Source: Chelydra serpentina
Lineage: Eukaryota; Chordata; Testudines; Chelydridae
NCBI GenBank assembly: GCA_037349315.1
Contig: JBAIAC010000014.1
Span: 26,761,001-26,825,000 of the forward strand
Reading direction: 5' to 3'
Length of the DNA: 64,000 bases
Part shown: positions 10,598-23,426 of the stretch, in pieces
How positions within the stretch are numbered: position 1 is the first letter of the stretch
Layout: the number at the start of each line of letters is the position of its first letter
Translations under genes and position numbers: made by a program
Notes under the pieces: model-generated
What the model was told of the DNA's origin: nothing
Databases searched by the model: none
Seen by the model: only the letters and a program-made list of their open reading frames with translations

Positions 10598-12467
10598 CTG
10601 ACATGCAGCAAAAATGGTGACGTGAAATACCACATTTCAGAATGAAACCGAAAAGAAAGAGAAAGAAGACAACAGAATAGGTTAAGACAGGCAAATCTAT
10701 CTTTCACATTACTAGAAATGTTGGCATGTTTTTTTAAACGGTGGAGAGCAAATGGTTTTCTTTTTTTACATTTTTTTTACATCTTTAAAACTCTTAAAAC
10801 AGAAAAAAGTATAGGTTTATGATTACAACCATGATACATTTATGTTACAAGAATTATGCTATTTTACCCCCTCCTATTTTGTCTCTGTAACATTCTCAAA
10901 AGTTTTCCTTCTAGGATGAAGTTTCTTTTGCTTAGACTTGTCAACAAAATTAACTGAGCAATTAAATTTTTTTGCCAGTGTGAAAAAAGTTGTGTCCCTT
11001 AGTGTGAACAAATATTATTTTCTGTGCTTGGGTATTCAAAAATGTGGTCGCTCCTAAACAAGTCAACATGAAGGGGGGTCTTTCAACTTACATTTAAGAC
11101 GGTAGTGAGGTAATTCATTCTCATTGTAGTAGAAGTACTACTAGACTTCTTAGATTTAGAGTAAATTATTGATTAAAAATGCTACTGTAATTGCATTTGA
11201 AAATAACAGCTATGTATATTTTTCCTCTTTGGGGATCTTAGAACACTTATTTTTTCAGGAACTTTGTAGTTCACTTTTCATTTTTTGGTCCAAAATGACC
11301 CTATTTATTCCTGGGGTAATTCTCCACCACTGCACACATGCAGAATTCATGTCTCTATGCAGAACTTTTTTTTCGCTTCAGAAAATATATTCTGCTGGAA
11401 AGGTGCTGCAGTTACGCCTTTCACCCACCAGGGGCTGCTGTGGTACCAAAACAGAGAGCAGCCACTCCTGGGCAGGAGCAGCCCCAGCTGTAGATAGGGA
11501 AGAGAAGAGGTTGTGTTCCTCATAGCACCCTGCCTGTGAGGCCGGGTCAGGAGGCACCGGATGGTGGGGGGAGAGGGGGAAGTGGGAGACACGGACAGTG
11601 TGGGGCACATCAAGCTGCTAGTGGGGGACATGGACTGGAATTCAGAGGGGCTAGTGGGGAGCAGACTGGGGTGGGAGCTGAATGGGAGTGAGGGTGCAGG
11701 GACACATGGGGACAGGGGCTGCAAGGACACATGGGGATTGCAGGGAGATGGGATGGCTGAGTGGGGGTGCAGGCACAGGTGGGGACAGTGGCAGATGTAC
11801 CTGACTGAATGAGAGAGGCTAGGGGTCAACCAGGGTCTTCATGGGGGAGGCTCCATGACAATTCCTCCCCCTCCCCAAAAAAACCCCAAACATATTTCTC
11901 CCAACCACACCCGGGTTCCTTCCCCTGACTCCCCAAAGGCTCTGCACTGCTTCTGAGGGATGCGGGAAATACGTTTCTATATTGTAGTTTAAATGAATTA
12001 TTACTCAAAGTTCTGTATTAATATGCCTAGTAAGGAATCTATTTGTCAAAAAACTTTTCCTGAATCTTTTTTGTTGTCTATATTGTTAGACATACTTGCC
12101 CACATGTATTTTGAAATAAATTACTAAACTAATTGAAACTGGTGTGATTATATTGTGTTATTTTGACAAATAGAATTTTGCAGAATTTAAAAATATCATG
12201 CATAGATTTTTTTTTTTTTTTTTGGTGCAGAATTCCTCCAGGAATACCTATTATTCTCCCCTCAATAAACAGGCTTATAATCAAATTGACCCTTTATATT
12301 GTTAGGAGTTATGTGATTCGATATGGTACCTGGTGTTGCCCAGAAATCTCAAAAGTGATTAGTAACAGTAAATAAATATTCTTCTTAACTAATAAATATA
12401 ACCACACTTTTAGCTACATAAAAAAATCCAAGAACCACAAACCTACAACTATTCTAATTTTACTTAC
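10598..12467 (-). other. MICU3: MICU3 intron, 1,870 bp
   Basis: The shortest intron in the window. About half of it is a single inverted-end repeat (11305-12247). The rest is AT-rich sequence with nothing recognisable. Confidence 0.88.
11305..12247. mobile_element. Inverted-end repeat with G-rich interior
   Basis: The left end is tattcctggggtaattctcc and the right end, from the other strand, tattcctggaggaattctgc, giving inverted ends of about 20 bp. TA lies next to both. The interior holds a G-rich tract (11550-11800). This is a common sauropsid repeat; open frames in the G-rich part are chance. Confidence 0.7.
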
Positions 12468-12539
12468 CAACATTATACGTTTCTCTTCATCTCCTTTTCT
12501 TTCTCTCTTCTCATTTTTCTTTCTAAATATCTCTTGAAG
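12468..12539 (-). CDS. MICU3: MICU3 exon (LQEIFRKK, charged linker)
   Basis: This 72-bp exon encodes 24 whole codons: LQEIFRKKNEKRERKGDEEK then RIML. It begins with the exit helix of EF-hand 1 and continues into a strongly basic and acidic linker. MICU3 has the same order (LQEIF followed by a Lys/Glu-rich run). The acceptor is tgttttgcag (12540-12549) and the donor gtaagt (12462-12467). Both boundaries are phase 0, so this exon and the two after it are all whole-codon cassettes. Its purine-rich coding strand produced only out-of-frame open stretches, so it is easily missed. Confidence 0.93.
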
Positions 12540-12744
12540 CTGCAAAACAAGCCAAGTTTATCTTCTGATTCCAGGAACAGAGCTACTATGTACATAACAA
12601 ACAATGCAGAATTGCCCCTGCGTGACAATATGTCTACATACACAGTGCTGTATACATACAAACACCTGCTGTAAAAAGTTGAGCAATTAAATATAGTTTT
12701 AACAAAAAGTATAATTTTATATAACCAGGGATAGATAAATGTTC

Positions 12745-12868
12745 CAAAACTGTACTAAGTGGGTCATTGCCCACGAAAGCTTATGCTCTAATAAATTTGT
12801 TAGTCTTTAAGGTGCCACAAGACTCCTCATTGTTTTTGCTGAAACAGACTAACACGGCTACCACTCAA
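12745..12868 (+). mobile_element. Penelope-like 3' tail fragment
   Basis: Reads cccacgaaagcttatgctct, then aataaatttgttagtcttta and aggtgccacaagactcctca, followed by cagactaacacggctaccac. This is the widespread tail also seen reversed at 41124-41215, where it adjoins an endonuclease-like coding relic. Family assignment is an inference. Confidence 0.5.
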
Positions 12869-13079
12869 ACTTGTCACCTTATACTCAGACTCTCACCTTC
12901 TAATCTCCAGATCTCCTCACCCCCTTCTCCTCCATATGAAAAGGCAAAAATAATTGTTCGTTTTTAAATAAAATACAAAGTAAACAGCCCCCTTAGGGAA
13001 CACAGATTTTAGAGCATGGGCCTCAGAATTTTACATCATATCTGAAACTGGACTAGACAAAATTCTGGAGAATACACTG

Positions 13080-13165
13080 TTGGGAATAATGCTACAATCC
13101 AGAAGTGATGGACCAGATGACCTAATGGATCTTTTCCTATCTACAATTTCTATAATTCTATTAAA
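13080..13165 (+). mobile_element. CR1-type LINE 3' tail
   Basis: The segment gatggaccagatgacctaat ... ttcctatctacaatttctat resembles the CR1 3' end (tagatgacct...tccaaccctgatattctatga). Only the tail is left and it is diverged. Confidence 0.5.
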
Positions 13166-13322
13166 AGTCATATCTGTGTCTCTTACTACTACCCATGAAA
13201 TAAGTACTTCTGGTAAACAGGGCATAACTACTGGCTCATGACCCGGAGTTATCTGGTCATTCTTTCAGGTCTATTCTATTGACAAGCTACAAGTGTTGCA
13301 ATGCTACTGTGTCCCAAGACTA

Positions 13323-13619
13323 GGGCCTGGTTCACACTAGGGGCGGGGGGATCGATCTAAGATACGCAACTTCAGCTACGTGAATACCGTAGCTGAAGTT
13401 GAAGTATCTTAGATCAAATTACAAAGTACTTACTGCGGGTCCACGCAGCACAGGCAGGCTCCTCCGTCGACTCCACTTACTCCTCGCGCTGAGCTGGAAT
13501 TCTGGAGTCGACAGGAAGCGCTTCTGGGATCGATTTATCGTGTCTACATGAGCGCGATAAATCGATCCCAGAACATCGATCGCTACCCGCCAAATCGGGC
13601 GGGTAGTGTGGACGTACCC
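13323..13619. mobile_element. Multi-hairpin GC-rich MITE, diverged copy
   Basis: The left end GGGCCTGGTTCACACTA and right end (inward) GGGTACGTCCACACTAC are inverted. TA lies on both sides. Inside are two stems: one around cttcagctacgtgaataccg (about 13371-13400) and one around 13528-13573 built on gggatcgattta / taaatcgatccc. It is a relative of the copies at 50840 and 59094. Confidence 0.75.
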
Positions 13620-15107
13620 TAAGGAACAGGAATGAAGCTTTCAATCTCAACCAGCAGTGGCCAAAGTAGCAACACAAATCCCTCAATCTTTTGAACAACA
13701 GAAAAAGAATCACTTCTATACTATTCTGTTTTGACAGCCTGCAAAACAGGCATCTGAGATCAAAAATCAGATCTCGATCCCTTGTGTAGTAGCACAATTA
13801 ATCTTAAGGACAATGTGGCATATGTTCCTATGGTCACAGGGTACAATAAATTAATGTAATTAATTTAATCACCTGAATGTGTAAATCAAGAAAATAGATC
13901 ACTTATCATTAACTACTTAACTTCCATCACAATATAGAGCCAAAAATCATAGTAAAAGAAGAATCAAATCTGTTTATAATCAAACCTCTTAAAAAGGATT
14001 AGCATAATACCCAAGCATAGTTATCTAAATCTTTATAAAGTCCACTTATATACTATGTCAATCATATGTTAGATATAGTCAACTGCAAAACACAAATTAA
14101 TGAAATATTATGTTTGAGAATTTACAGTCTAAACAGCCAAGAAATACGAAAGTGTTCCTACGGCAATGTTAACTAGTCCATGTTGCACATTTAAGATATA
14201 TAGTATTTTGGTTTACTATTTACACTGATGAAATCTATACCTTCATTTACAGAAAACTATATGTACAATTTAGACAAGCAAATGTTGCTGTGAAAACCTT
14301 AAATTATATTTACTAGACCTACATGGGAAATAATTCTCCCGTCCCATGAGAATTTGAGATTTCAAAACATTTTCTTATTCCAAATTCAGATGAGAAGTCA
14401 AAATTTCAATTTTCGCAAACTGATAACCTGTCTTTATTATAACACAATCTATCTAACAAGTAACTGATTTGGTTATATGATGGTTGAAATACCACATACT
14501 TGGCACTCATATACTACACACTGCATAATTAAAGTAATTATACAGTTAAACTGACTTGTATGAAGTGTAATAAACCATACTATTAGTGTGATATCATGGT
14601 TTTCAGCACTTTTAAAACAGTTTATAGTATATCATATACAGGGCCCAATTATGCCCAAGATTTGCATTGCGTCTCTCAAAAATGTGTAATATTTTATGAC
14701 CTCTAGGTGCTGTTGACATGTTGGCTGTTATGTTTCTCCGTACACAAAGCACAATACACATTCTAATCTAGATAATTTATTTTTTCAGATCAAGGCAAAC
14801 ACCAGAGCCAGATTTGCATATGCAGTGCAGATTTTACTCATTGCTCGAGTAGCACAAAAGAGCTTCATATCCCCCCACTATCCATGGTGGCTGGGCGCTG
14901 CATGGTCTCCTCGCCAGTTGTGGCAGCTCAGAGCTCCAGGTCTCTCCACAGAGGGTGGGAGTTGCAGGGGCCCCCGCCACCCATGGCAGCTCAGAACTCC
15001 CGAGCCGGCTGACAGCTCCAGCCTCGCCGCCCTGGGGCTGAAGTGGAAAATGTCATGGAGGTTACAGAAGTCATGGATTCCATGACATTGATGACATAAT
15101 CTTAGCC

Positions 15108-16925
15108 TTAATGATAATCAGTGGGACATAGTAATAGCAGGGTACAAAATATACAGGAATGACTGAGTAGGTCATGCTGGTGGGGAAGTGGCACTATATG
15201 TAAAAGAAAGCAAGAGTCAAATACTGTATAGGAAAAATATTAAATGAATCAAACAGTACAATAGAATCTCTATGAATAGAAATTCCATGCTTGAATAATA
15301 AGAGTATAGCAGTAAGAATATACAGGTTGTACCTCTCTAGTCCGGCACCTTCTGGACCTCGGTGCTGAACCAGAGAATTTGCTGAACCATAGGAGGTCAA
15401 TGCAGAGTGCCAGCGGGTCTCCATAGGTGCGGGACGTAGGGATGCGGGAAGTGCTGCAGCACCCCCGGGCTTTGCACCCAGCGTGGCCCCCCACTCAGGG
15501 GCTCCAATGCTGGCCCCAGGTCCCAGCCGCCAGCCCCTCACCCAGGGTCCCAGCCGCCAGTCCCAAGTCCTCTCCCTCCCTCCCGGAGTTTGAACGCCGT
15601 GAATCAACTGTTCGCAGCGCTCCAGAAGCGCTGGGAGGAAGGAGGTAGAGTTGGTAAGCACGGGGCCACCAGCACACGAGAGGCGTGAGGGGAGAGGGGC
15701 AGAAGGGGGAGGCTTGGCACCAGTGGATGTGCCGCACCCGCTAATTTTTTCCCGTGGGTGCTCCAGCCCCAGAGCACCCACGGAGTCGGCGCTTATGCCA
15801 GACCACAGATATTGCCAGACCAGGGAGTGCTGGATTAGAGAGGTTCAACCTGTACTACAGACCACTTGATCAGGATGGTGACACAGTGACTCTGAAATGC
15901 TCAGAGATTAGAGAGGCTACAAAAAACAGAAAACTTAATAATAATGAGGTATTTCAACTATCTCCACATTGACTGGGTACATGTCACCTAAGGATGGGAT
16001 GCGGAGATAAAATTTCTCGACATCAGTAATGACTGCTTCTTGGAACAGCTACTCCTGGAATCTACAAAGGGAGAGGGAATTCTTGATTGAGTCCTAAGTG
16101 AAGCACAGGATCTGTTCCAAGAGGTGTATACCGCTGAACAACTCAGTAATAGTGACCGTAATGTAATTAATTTTAACATCATTGTAGTGGAGAAAATACC
16201 AAAGAAACCCACCACGGTATCTGTTAACTTCAAAAAGGGGAACCATATAAAAATGAGGAAGCCAGTTAAATGTGAATTAAAAGGAAGAGTCACGAGACTG
16301 AAATGCCAGCAAGCTGCATGGAAACCATTTTAAAACACCATAATAGAGGCTCAAACTAAATGTGTACCTCAAATAAAAATAATTTAAAAAAACAGCAACA
16401 GTAAGAGGGCCACAAAAATGCCACCATGGCTGAAGAAAGTAAAAAGAGGCAGTTAGAGACAAAAAGACGTCCTTTAAAAAATCAGAAGTCAAATCCTACT
16501 TAGGAAAATAGAAAAGAACATAAACTCCAGCAAGCCAAGTGTAAAAGTATAATAAGGCAGAGAGAAAAATAAAACAATCCAAAGAGCAACTTGCCAAAGA
16601 CACAAAAACTAACAGTACATTTTTTTAAAGTACATCAGAAGCAATAAACCTGCCAAACAATCAGTGGGGTCCTGGATGATCCAAGTGCTAAAGGAGCACT
16701 CAAGGAAGACAAGGCTGATGTAGAGAAGCTAAATTAATTCTTTGCATCACTCTTCACTGCAGGGGATCTGGGGGTGATTTCCACACTTGAGCCATTCTTT
16801 TTAGGTGACAAATCTGAGGAACTGTCCCAGATTGAGGTGTCAATAGAGGTAGTTTTGGAACAAACTGATAAATTAAACAGTAATAAGTCACCAGAACTAG
16901 AGGGTATTCACCCAATAGTTCTGGA
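15108..16925 (+). mobile_element. Decayed CR1-type LINE, endonuclease to start of RT
   Basis: Fragmented frames match the apurinic endonuclease end of CR1 ORF2: a YRPLDQDGDTV motif near 15855, then FLEQLLLESTKG near 16040 and SNSDRNVINFNI near 16145. The linker before the reverse transcriptase follows (KLNSNKSPELEGIHPIVL near 16870). There are many stops and shifts. A MITE (15323-15852) splits its 5' part. It ends without the 3' tail. Confidence 0.75.
15323..15852. mobile_element. Tigger/mariner-like MITE, TA target duplication
   Basis: The ends are caggttgtacctctctagtc and, inward from the right, caggttgaacctctctaatc, each bordered by TA (15321-15322 and 15853-15854). The interior (15400-15780) is GC-rich and non-coding. 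It is inserted in the CR1 relic at 15108-16925. Confidence 0.85.
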
Positions 16926-18320
16926 CTTCATTCAAACAATAAAATACAAATAAATACATAAAATTCACCTTTGGGCTAAACTATAGATTGAAAAATATTT
17001 ATTTAGATTTGTAAAATAACAAAAGTACATCTCTCTCAGTTCAGGGCAACTGCATCTGTAGTCCTCCTCTGTGGTCCAGCAAGGGCAAGTATTCACAGCC
17101 ATCACCTCCCTGGGGCAGAGACATGCATCTCTCTCAATCCTGACCAGGGTATTTCCAGGCCACACAGTTTCCTGCCTACACAGTTAATTCCCCACCAATG
17201 CAGATTGCCTCAGCAGGCCTGCTTTCTCTTCTCCTCAGAGTCTATAAACAGTGTAATTAGCAGATAAGTTACCATACAACTCTTTTTAAGCCAGCACATT
17301 TAGTAGTAAAGTAAAAAAGCATTTCAGAGAAAACATATTGAAACAATTTTAAAAAAACCTATGTGCATGCTAATAAGCTTAACAGAGATCACCCCTAGTT
17401 GTTGTCAATTCTTCCAACCCTTCCCCAAGGATTGGGGCCCTTCTCTTGCACAGAAGATCCTGTCTGTTTTCCAGAACATAACGAAGCCTGAGTCAGCTTA
17501 AACTCAGGTTAATTATCTAAAGTCCTTCCTTTGTCTTTCGCCTCTGGAGAAACCACTGTGAACTCAGGGGCGGCGAGTTATATGGGCCCATGGTGCCTGC
17601 GCTCCAGCAATATTAAGGGCCCAGGGGCCCGGCTCCACCAATGTACGGGGCTGGGTCTTTCCCCTGGCCCTACCTGCCGCCCCCCGTGCATCTCCCCTGA
17701 GAGTCCTCCAGCCCCCGCCTGATGCTCCCATGCATCTCCCCCAGGCCCAGTAGCATCCCTGCCTCAAGCAGACAGCTGCCCCCTGCAGCTCCGTGCTGCA
17801 CTCCACCGGCTCCCGGCATCAACTTCCGCTGCAGGGTCCTAGCGCCCCCCACTCACTAGTGCCAGGGCAGGCTGACCCTGCCCTTCTGCCTCAGACGGAC
17901 AGACCCTTCCCTTTTCCAGCGGGACCGCCCACCAGTACAGGGGGCCCCCCTGCCTGCAGTCACTGCTCCTGCCCCATGCTGGGAAAGGGGCAGCCCCATC
18001 CCCCACCCGCAGTGAGGCTACAGTGAGAGGCAACAGCAGGGGAGGAGGCGCACACGTGACGGCAGCCTCGCCTCCCCCCGCACCCACCACAGTAGAGGCG
18101 AGGTGGCTTCCTGGACCTGACAGGGGCTCTAGGAGAATGTGCAGTGACAGTGGTGCAAGGTGAATGTGCTGCCAGGAGTGGAGAGGGGGCCCCTCCCTCG
18201 GAGCTCGCTGCTGCTAGTGGGGGGGATGGCTGGGGGCAGTCCTCCTCTCTGGCCCCAGCCAGGGGAATCCAGGGCTGGCCTTACCATGAGGCGAACTGAG
18301 ACGGCCGCGCAGGTGCCAGA

Positions 18321-18346
18321 CTGTGTGTGTGTGGGGGGGGGGGGGG
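18321..18346. repeat. Short (TG)n followed by G14 run
   Basis: Six TG steps pass straight into fourteen G (18333-18346). A simple repeat within the hAT element, likely unstable in length. Confidence 0.9.
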
Positions 18347-18794
18347 CGCCACTAGGACGCATATGTAGAAAATTGTGTCTGCTGCTTGTGCATATGTATT
18401 CTCTCTGCTCTAGATGCACAGAGATGGTGGAGTGCTGTGCTGGAGGAAGGAGGGACAACAAGAGACATAACAGGCAGGCAGGAGAAAAGGTGAGAGGGAA
18501 TAACAGAAAGCAGCAGGAGCTGCAGGGAGCGAGAGGAGGAGGAGACCCTTATGTACCTCTCTAGCACCCCCAGGAGCCTGGACTGATTAACACCAGCTTC
18601 TCAGGGAGCTTTCTGTTTCCTGCAGCTTCCCTGAACCCACTTGAGGAGAACAGGCAGTCAACTGAAGTAGTAAGACCCACTTAGGCCCTTAAGATGCTGA
18701 TATCTTCCCTCACTCAGGCCCTGCTACCAGCCTGCTTATCTGTCCTCTTCAACTGAGTGTTGAGAGCCACTATAGCTGGCACAGAACAGCTGTC

Positions 18795-21354
18795 ATGAGT
18801 GAAAGAAGAAAACGCCCCTCTGGGGCAGCATTCAGAAAAAGAAAGAAAGCAAAGGAAGTTTTTCTATCTAAGCAGGAAGGAGCTCTCCTGAGATACATAG
18901 ACACACATGTTCACGGTGACCCTTCCGGCCCCAGTGAGGATATGAGTGGTGAGGAGATGCCTGATCTTCCAGTTAGTCAGAGTGCAGGTGACCTGGCAGC
19001 TACTGTAGCATCCATATCTCCATCTCAAATGGATGTAACCATGCACATTCCTGAAGAAAAGTGTAAATCAGAGAAGAATGTCATGAAGGCGCAAGAAATA
19101 GCTGCTGCTGAGTTTAGTATCTTAAGTCTAGATGATCCAGGACTGTGGACCCACTTGAGCAGTAGCCTGAGGGACTTCCTTGTACTGCATGTACAGCAAG
19201 TGAAAAACTTCATGTTCCCCAAAGACAATGAAAATAGAAGTTTCCATCCAACATATTACTGGAGTGAAATCCCCAACGGCGACAAAGTGGAGAGGCCATG
19301 GCTTATGTACTCAAAAACCCAGAATGCTGCATACTGTTTTTGTTGCAAACTCTTTTCCAGGCTAATGGTCCAGCCACATTGGGTTCTACAGGAACAAAGG
19401 ACTGGAAAAATCTGGCTAGAAATCTGGCATGCCATGAGAAGGCAGCAAATCACCAGAGAGCATTGCATAGGTGGAAAGAGCTTGAGATGAGACTAAGGTA
19501 AAAAGCCACTATAGATGATCAGCATCAAGAGAAGATTGCATCAGAGTCTCTTTACTTGCAAAATGTTCTGAAAAGGCTCATTGCCATTGTGAGAATGCTT
19601 ACTACCCAAAACCTAGCACTGTGTGGCACTTCAGATCAGCTGTTTGTGCCAAACAATGGAAACTTCCTTAAAATTGTGGAACCGATGGCTGAGTTTGATG
19701 CTGTACTTCAGTAGCATCTAAGAAGAGTCACCACCCAAGAAATGTACACACACCACTACCTTGGAAAAACAATTCACAATGAGATCATACAGTTACTGGC
19801 AACAAAAGTCACACAGAAGATTGTGGCAGATCTGAAGTCAGCAAGATATAACTCTGTTATTCTGGACTGCACACCTGACATCAGCCATATGGAACAAATG
19901 ACTTTAATGGTGCGTTTTGTAACAACAACAGACCTAGTAAAAATGTCCCTGCAATGGTGACGGTCAGAGAGCATTTTCTAGAATGTATTGACATTGATGA
20001 TACTACAGGAGCTGGTATGACAAATGTGCTTCTTAAAAAGCTAGAAGATATGGGAATTGTGATAGCTGACATGAGAGGTCAGGGCTACGATAATGGTGCC
20101 AACATGAGAGGAAAGAACAGAGGAGTGCAGACACGGATCGGAGAGTTAAACCATTGAGCTTTTTTTGTCCCATGCAGTTCTCATTCATTGAACTTGGTGG
20201 TCAGTGATGCAGCCTCTGCTTCTAGTGAGGCTGCTGAAATTTGTAATGTAATTCAAAGCATCTATGTATTTTTCTCTGCATCAACTCATCAATGGCAAAT
20301 TTTGAAGCAACATCTGGGAACATCCTCTGACACTGAAACCACTGAGTGCCACACGATGGGAAAGTCGAGTGGAGGCGATAAAGCCTATCAAACACCAAAT
20401 TGGGAAGATAGATGATACCATAGTTGCCATTATGGAGGATAATGCTATGACAGGAACTGTTCATGGGAGAACAGTGGCAGAGGGAAATGGAATCACCAGA
20501 AAAATGCATAACTTCAAAATTTCTGTGTGGCTTAGTGTTGTGGCATGACGTACTGTTTGAATAAATGTTGTAAGCAAGAGACTCCAAGGTGTTGACCTTT
20601 ATATATCTGGAGCAATGGAACAACTGGACAAAGCAAAGTCATACCTACACTCTTAACGGTCAGATGAGGGATTTCAAAACTTTCTGAAGAGTACACAGAA
20701 GTTGGCAGAGGAACTTCACACTGAAGCTATTTTCCCACCCATCAAGAATACAAGAGTCACCAAAGAAGACAACATTTTGATTACGAGGCACGGGATAATC
20801 CCATAAGAGACCCCAAACAACAATTCAAAGTTGAATTCTTTAACCAGGTGCTAGATTGTGCAATACAGTCAGTTGAAGAACGTTTCATGCAGCTCAAGGA
20901 ACACAGAGGTATATTTGGGATGTTGTATGATATTCCAAAACTTCTCACTATACCTGAAGAAGACCTACACCAGCAATGCAGGGCATTAGAGACAGTGTTG
21001 ACACATGATGACATGCGCGATATTGATGCGAGTGATTTAGGTGATGAACTGAAAGCCCTTTCAAGATACATTTCAGCAGCAGCAACTCCAAAGGCTGTTC
21101 TGGAATATATGTGCACAAATAAGATGATCACCCTCTTTCCAAATGCTTTTGTTGCTCTGCGCGTACTTTTAACACTTCCTGTAACAGTTGCCAGTGGAGA
21201 ACGCAGCTTCTCCAAGCTGAAGTTAATAAAAACACATCTATGCTCCACAATGACACAGCAACCATCTCAATAAAGCATGAGCTGGCCCAGACTGTGGACC
21301 TTCAGGAAGCAGTTCAAATCTTTGCAACCAAGGCGGCAGGGAAAGCACCACTTT
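18795..21354 (+). pseudogene. hAT transposase pseudogene (ZMYM1-like type)
   Basis: The order of segments fits a hAT transposase with a TTF-type zinc finger. The first 186 codons or so are open from ATG at 18795 and hold RSFHPTYYWSEIPNGDK and WLMYSKTQNAAYCFCCKLF. A frameshift near 19355 moves the frame to ANGPATLGSTGTKDWKN. After it come several stops and shifts. Further pieces are YNSVILDCTPDISHMEQMTL (about 19850), GQGYDNGANMRGKNRG (about 20080) and the C-terminal dimerisation region with VTVASGERSFSKLKLIK (about 21181). The end is QEAVQIFATKAAGKAPL and stop at 21352-21354. The C-terminal 141 codons are unbroken until another shift near 21262. It cannot make a full protein. Confidence 0.85.
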
Positions 21355-21906
21355 GATTATTCAAACAGATAAAAATGCCAGTGTTTACTATGCAGACAAG
21401 AAAAGTTACATTTGCTGTTCAGGCATTTGAAAGTTAAGTGTTACTTAAAATTTTTGAACAAGGCATTTTAAGTTGTTAGTTCTCCTTTATTGGGGTAGGT
21501 AGCAGAGCAGTACCATGAGAGGAGTAGAACAGGAAGAAGGCAGAATTGAGACCTTTCAAAGTATTGGCCCAAGCGAGGGGACATGGGAGCATCATTGGAG
21601 CTCCCCGCCTCAGGTGCCAAAATGTTGTGGGACGACCCTGGGGGGAGCCTGCCTGCACCCCAAACTCCTCATCATCGCCCCACCCCAGAGCCCGCACCCC
21701 CAGCCAGAGCTCTCACCCCCCTGCACCCTAACCTTCTGCCCCCTCCTGCACCGTGAACCCCTCATCCCCAGCCCCACCCCACAGCCCTCACCCCAGCACC
21801 TCTGCCTGAGCCCCTCCCACACCCCAAACCCCTTATCCCCAACCCCACCCCAGAGCCCTCACATTTTTACATTATTTTAAAAAATATATATCGGTTTACA
21901 AGGCAG

Positions 21907-21950
21907 GTGTGTGTGTGGTGGTGGTGGTGATGGTGGTGGGGGATGGATGG
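21907..21950. repeat. GTG-rich simple repeat
   Basis: A (TG) run passes into repeated TGG triplets, with one GAT interruption, inside the right part of the hAT element. Confidence 0.8.
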
Positions 21951-22888
21951 ACTTGGACCCGTTCTGGGCACCACCAAAAATTATACAAACCTGACGCCTG
22001 CTGGATGTGTTACATCCTGAGTGAGTACCCAATAACACTCCACTGTTCTTAGTTCCTAGAGGGCTGTGGTTATTCTCCCTCATGGAGTTACATACACTCT
22101 TTGGCCCACCATGATACACTCAATACAGTAAGAGCTCCCAAAGACATTGCAGGAAATTGTCTTATCTGTGCAACACCTAATCCAAAAGCTCTAGGTGCCC
22201 TGCCATTATTTAAAAGTACAAATTATTCAAACTCCAGTCAGCCTTGTCACCAACATCATCCAGGTGTAATAAAATCATTAAGGGCCCAATTCAGAAAATC
22301 ACTTCAGCATGTGCTTCACTGTAATCTTCACTTGAAATCAATATGATTTACACACACTATAGTGTTTTGATGAAATGGGACCTTAATGATATGATGGGGC
22401 TAAGCAGCACAGCAATATCTCAATTCCACCTCAAAGCCTCTCCAAATGGTCCCCAAAATAGATTGGCCTTGCAGCATGTCATGAAAGTCAACAGATACAG
22501 GTTATTTTGGACCAAGCGGGGGAAATAAACAACAAAGTCAAGGGGCCACCTGGAGAACATCCTGCCACAAACTCCCTCATTGTTATACCAAAGTGTGTCT
22601 AGCTCAAGTAACTGCTGACCACAGCTGTGGCAATATTAGCCCAAAAGGAATTTTATTTGAGAAATTTATTAATAACAACGAAAACAGTAGAAGGGAAATG
22701 GCAATTCAACTTCAAAGCACAGTATTCAGTACATCTATGCACCATTATAAATAGTTGACATTTACAGTTGCTTACCATTTTATGCAATCTCTCATTGTCA
22801 TACAGAATTTAAACATAAAAATAAAACAATACAAGATTATGTCAAAATACTCCGAAACGGATTAAAGGACAATATCTAATATACATAC

Positions 22889-22971
22889 CACTAAGAACTC
22901 CTTTTTGTCGACCATCTCATTGCCATCAGTGTCAAACATGTTGAAAGCTATTTTAAAACCTGCATGAGGCT
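22889..22971 (-). CDS. MICU3: MICU3 exon carrying EF-hand 1
   Basis: The exon completes a split Lys codon and then encodes 27 full codons. It reads PHAGFKIAFNMF and then the loop DTDGNEMVDKKE, followed by FLV. The loop is a canonical 12-residue EF-hand: Asp at 1, Asp at 3, Asn at 5, Met at 7 through its backbone, Asp at 9 and Glu at 12. It should bind Ca2+, and in this family Ca2+ binding here relieves or adjusts gating of the MCU pore. The acceptor is ttctggcag (22972-22980) and the donor gtatgt (22883-22888). The exon is intact with no disabling change, so the gene appears functional here. Confidence 0.96.
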
Positions 22972-23408
22972 CTGCCAGAAAAAGAATACAATTGTCAATT
23001 ATTTGCAAAAAATGATGATAGAAGTTTAACCTTTATGAATATAAACTGAATATTTTAGATCAGATGCTCAACTAGTGTACATCAGTATATTTGTGCATAT
23101 AAACAGTGTATAACTGACTTACAGCAGCTAGGGATCTCACCTTATACATTTGTTTCACTTTCAACATTTCAGAAGCTGAATGCACACCTCAAAATTCATA
23201 GATTGGAAAAAAAAAAAGGGTAAAACATCTTCGAGCAGTGGCTGGTTTGGTATTGAGGAGGGAGAAGCAATCACACATGGCTATTCCCTGTTGTCAACTC
23301 GTAGGGGTAGGCCAATGTTCCTCCCAGAATCATTGTGGAAACTGAGGCAAAACCCATTCTGTGGGGGAGGGGGCAGGTTTTGTGCTTACAGTATTAGGAG
23401 AATTACAC

Positions 23409-23426
23409 TTTTTTTTTTTTTTTTTT
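23409..23426. repeat. T18 run
   Basis: Eighteen T in a row. It may be the tail of a reversed retroposon, but the flanking sequence is not recognisable. Confidence 0.9.

Larger units (their letters stand above)
17565..22000 (+). mobile_element. Decayed autonomous hAT transposon
   Basis: It starts CAGGGGCGGCGAGTTATA, a hAT-type end, and encloses a broken hAT transposase gene (18795-21354). The right part has a C-rich tract (21640-21865) and a segment near 21960-22000 that reads from the minus strand as caggcgtcaggtttgtataa, which would serve as the other end. No convincing 8-bp target duplication was found at these limits, so the right boundary is provisional. Confidence 0.65.
12540..22888 (-). 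other. MICU3: MICU3 intron, 10,349 bp
   Basis: Repeat-rich intron. It holds a Penelope-like tail (12745-12868), a CR1 tail (13080-13165), a multi-hairpin MITE (13323-13619), a decayed CR1 with an inserted MITE (15108-16925) and a decayed hAT (17565-about 22000). About 13620-14840 is plain AT-rich intron. About 14840-15105 is a GC-rich repeat relic that I cannot name, and 16930-17560 is a further unnamed relic. The last 880 bases before the exon hold only a weak palindrome relic near 22260-22335. Confidence 0.85.

Noticed and set aside
11347..11829. Minus-strand 160-codon open frame, Pro/Ser-rich
   Set aside because: It comes from the G-rich interior of an inverted-end repeat and shows no domain.
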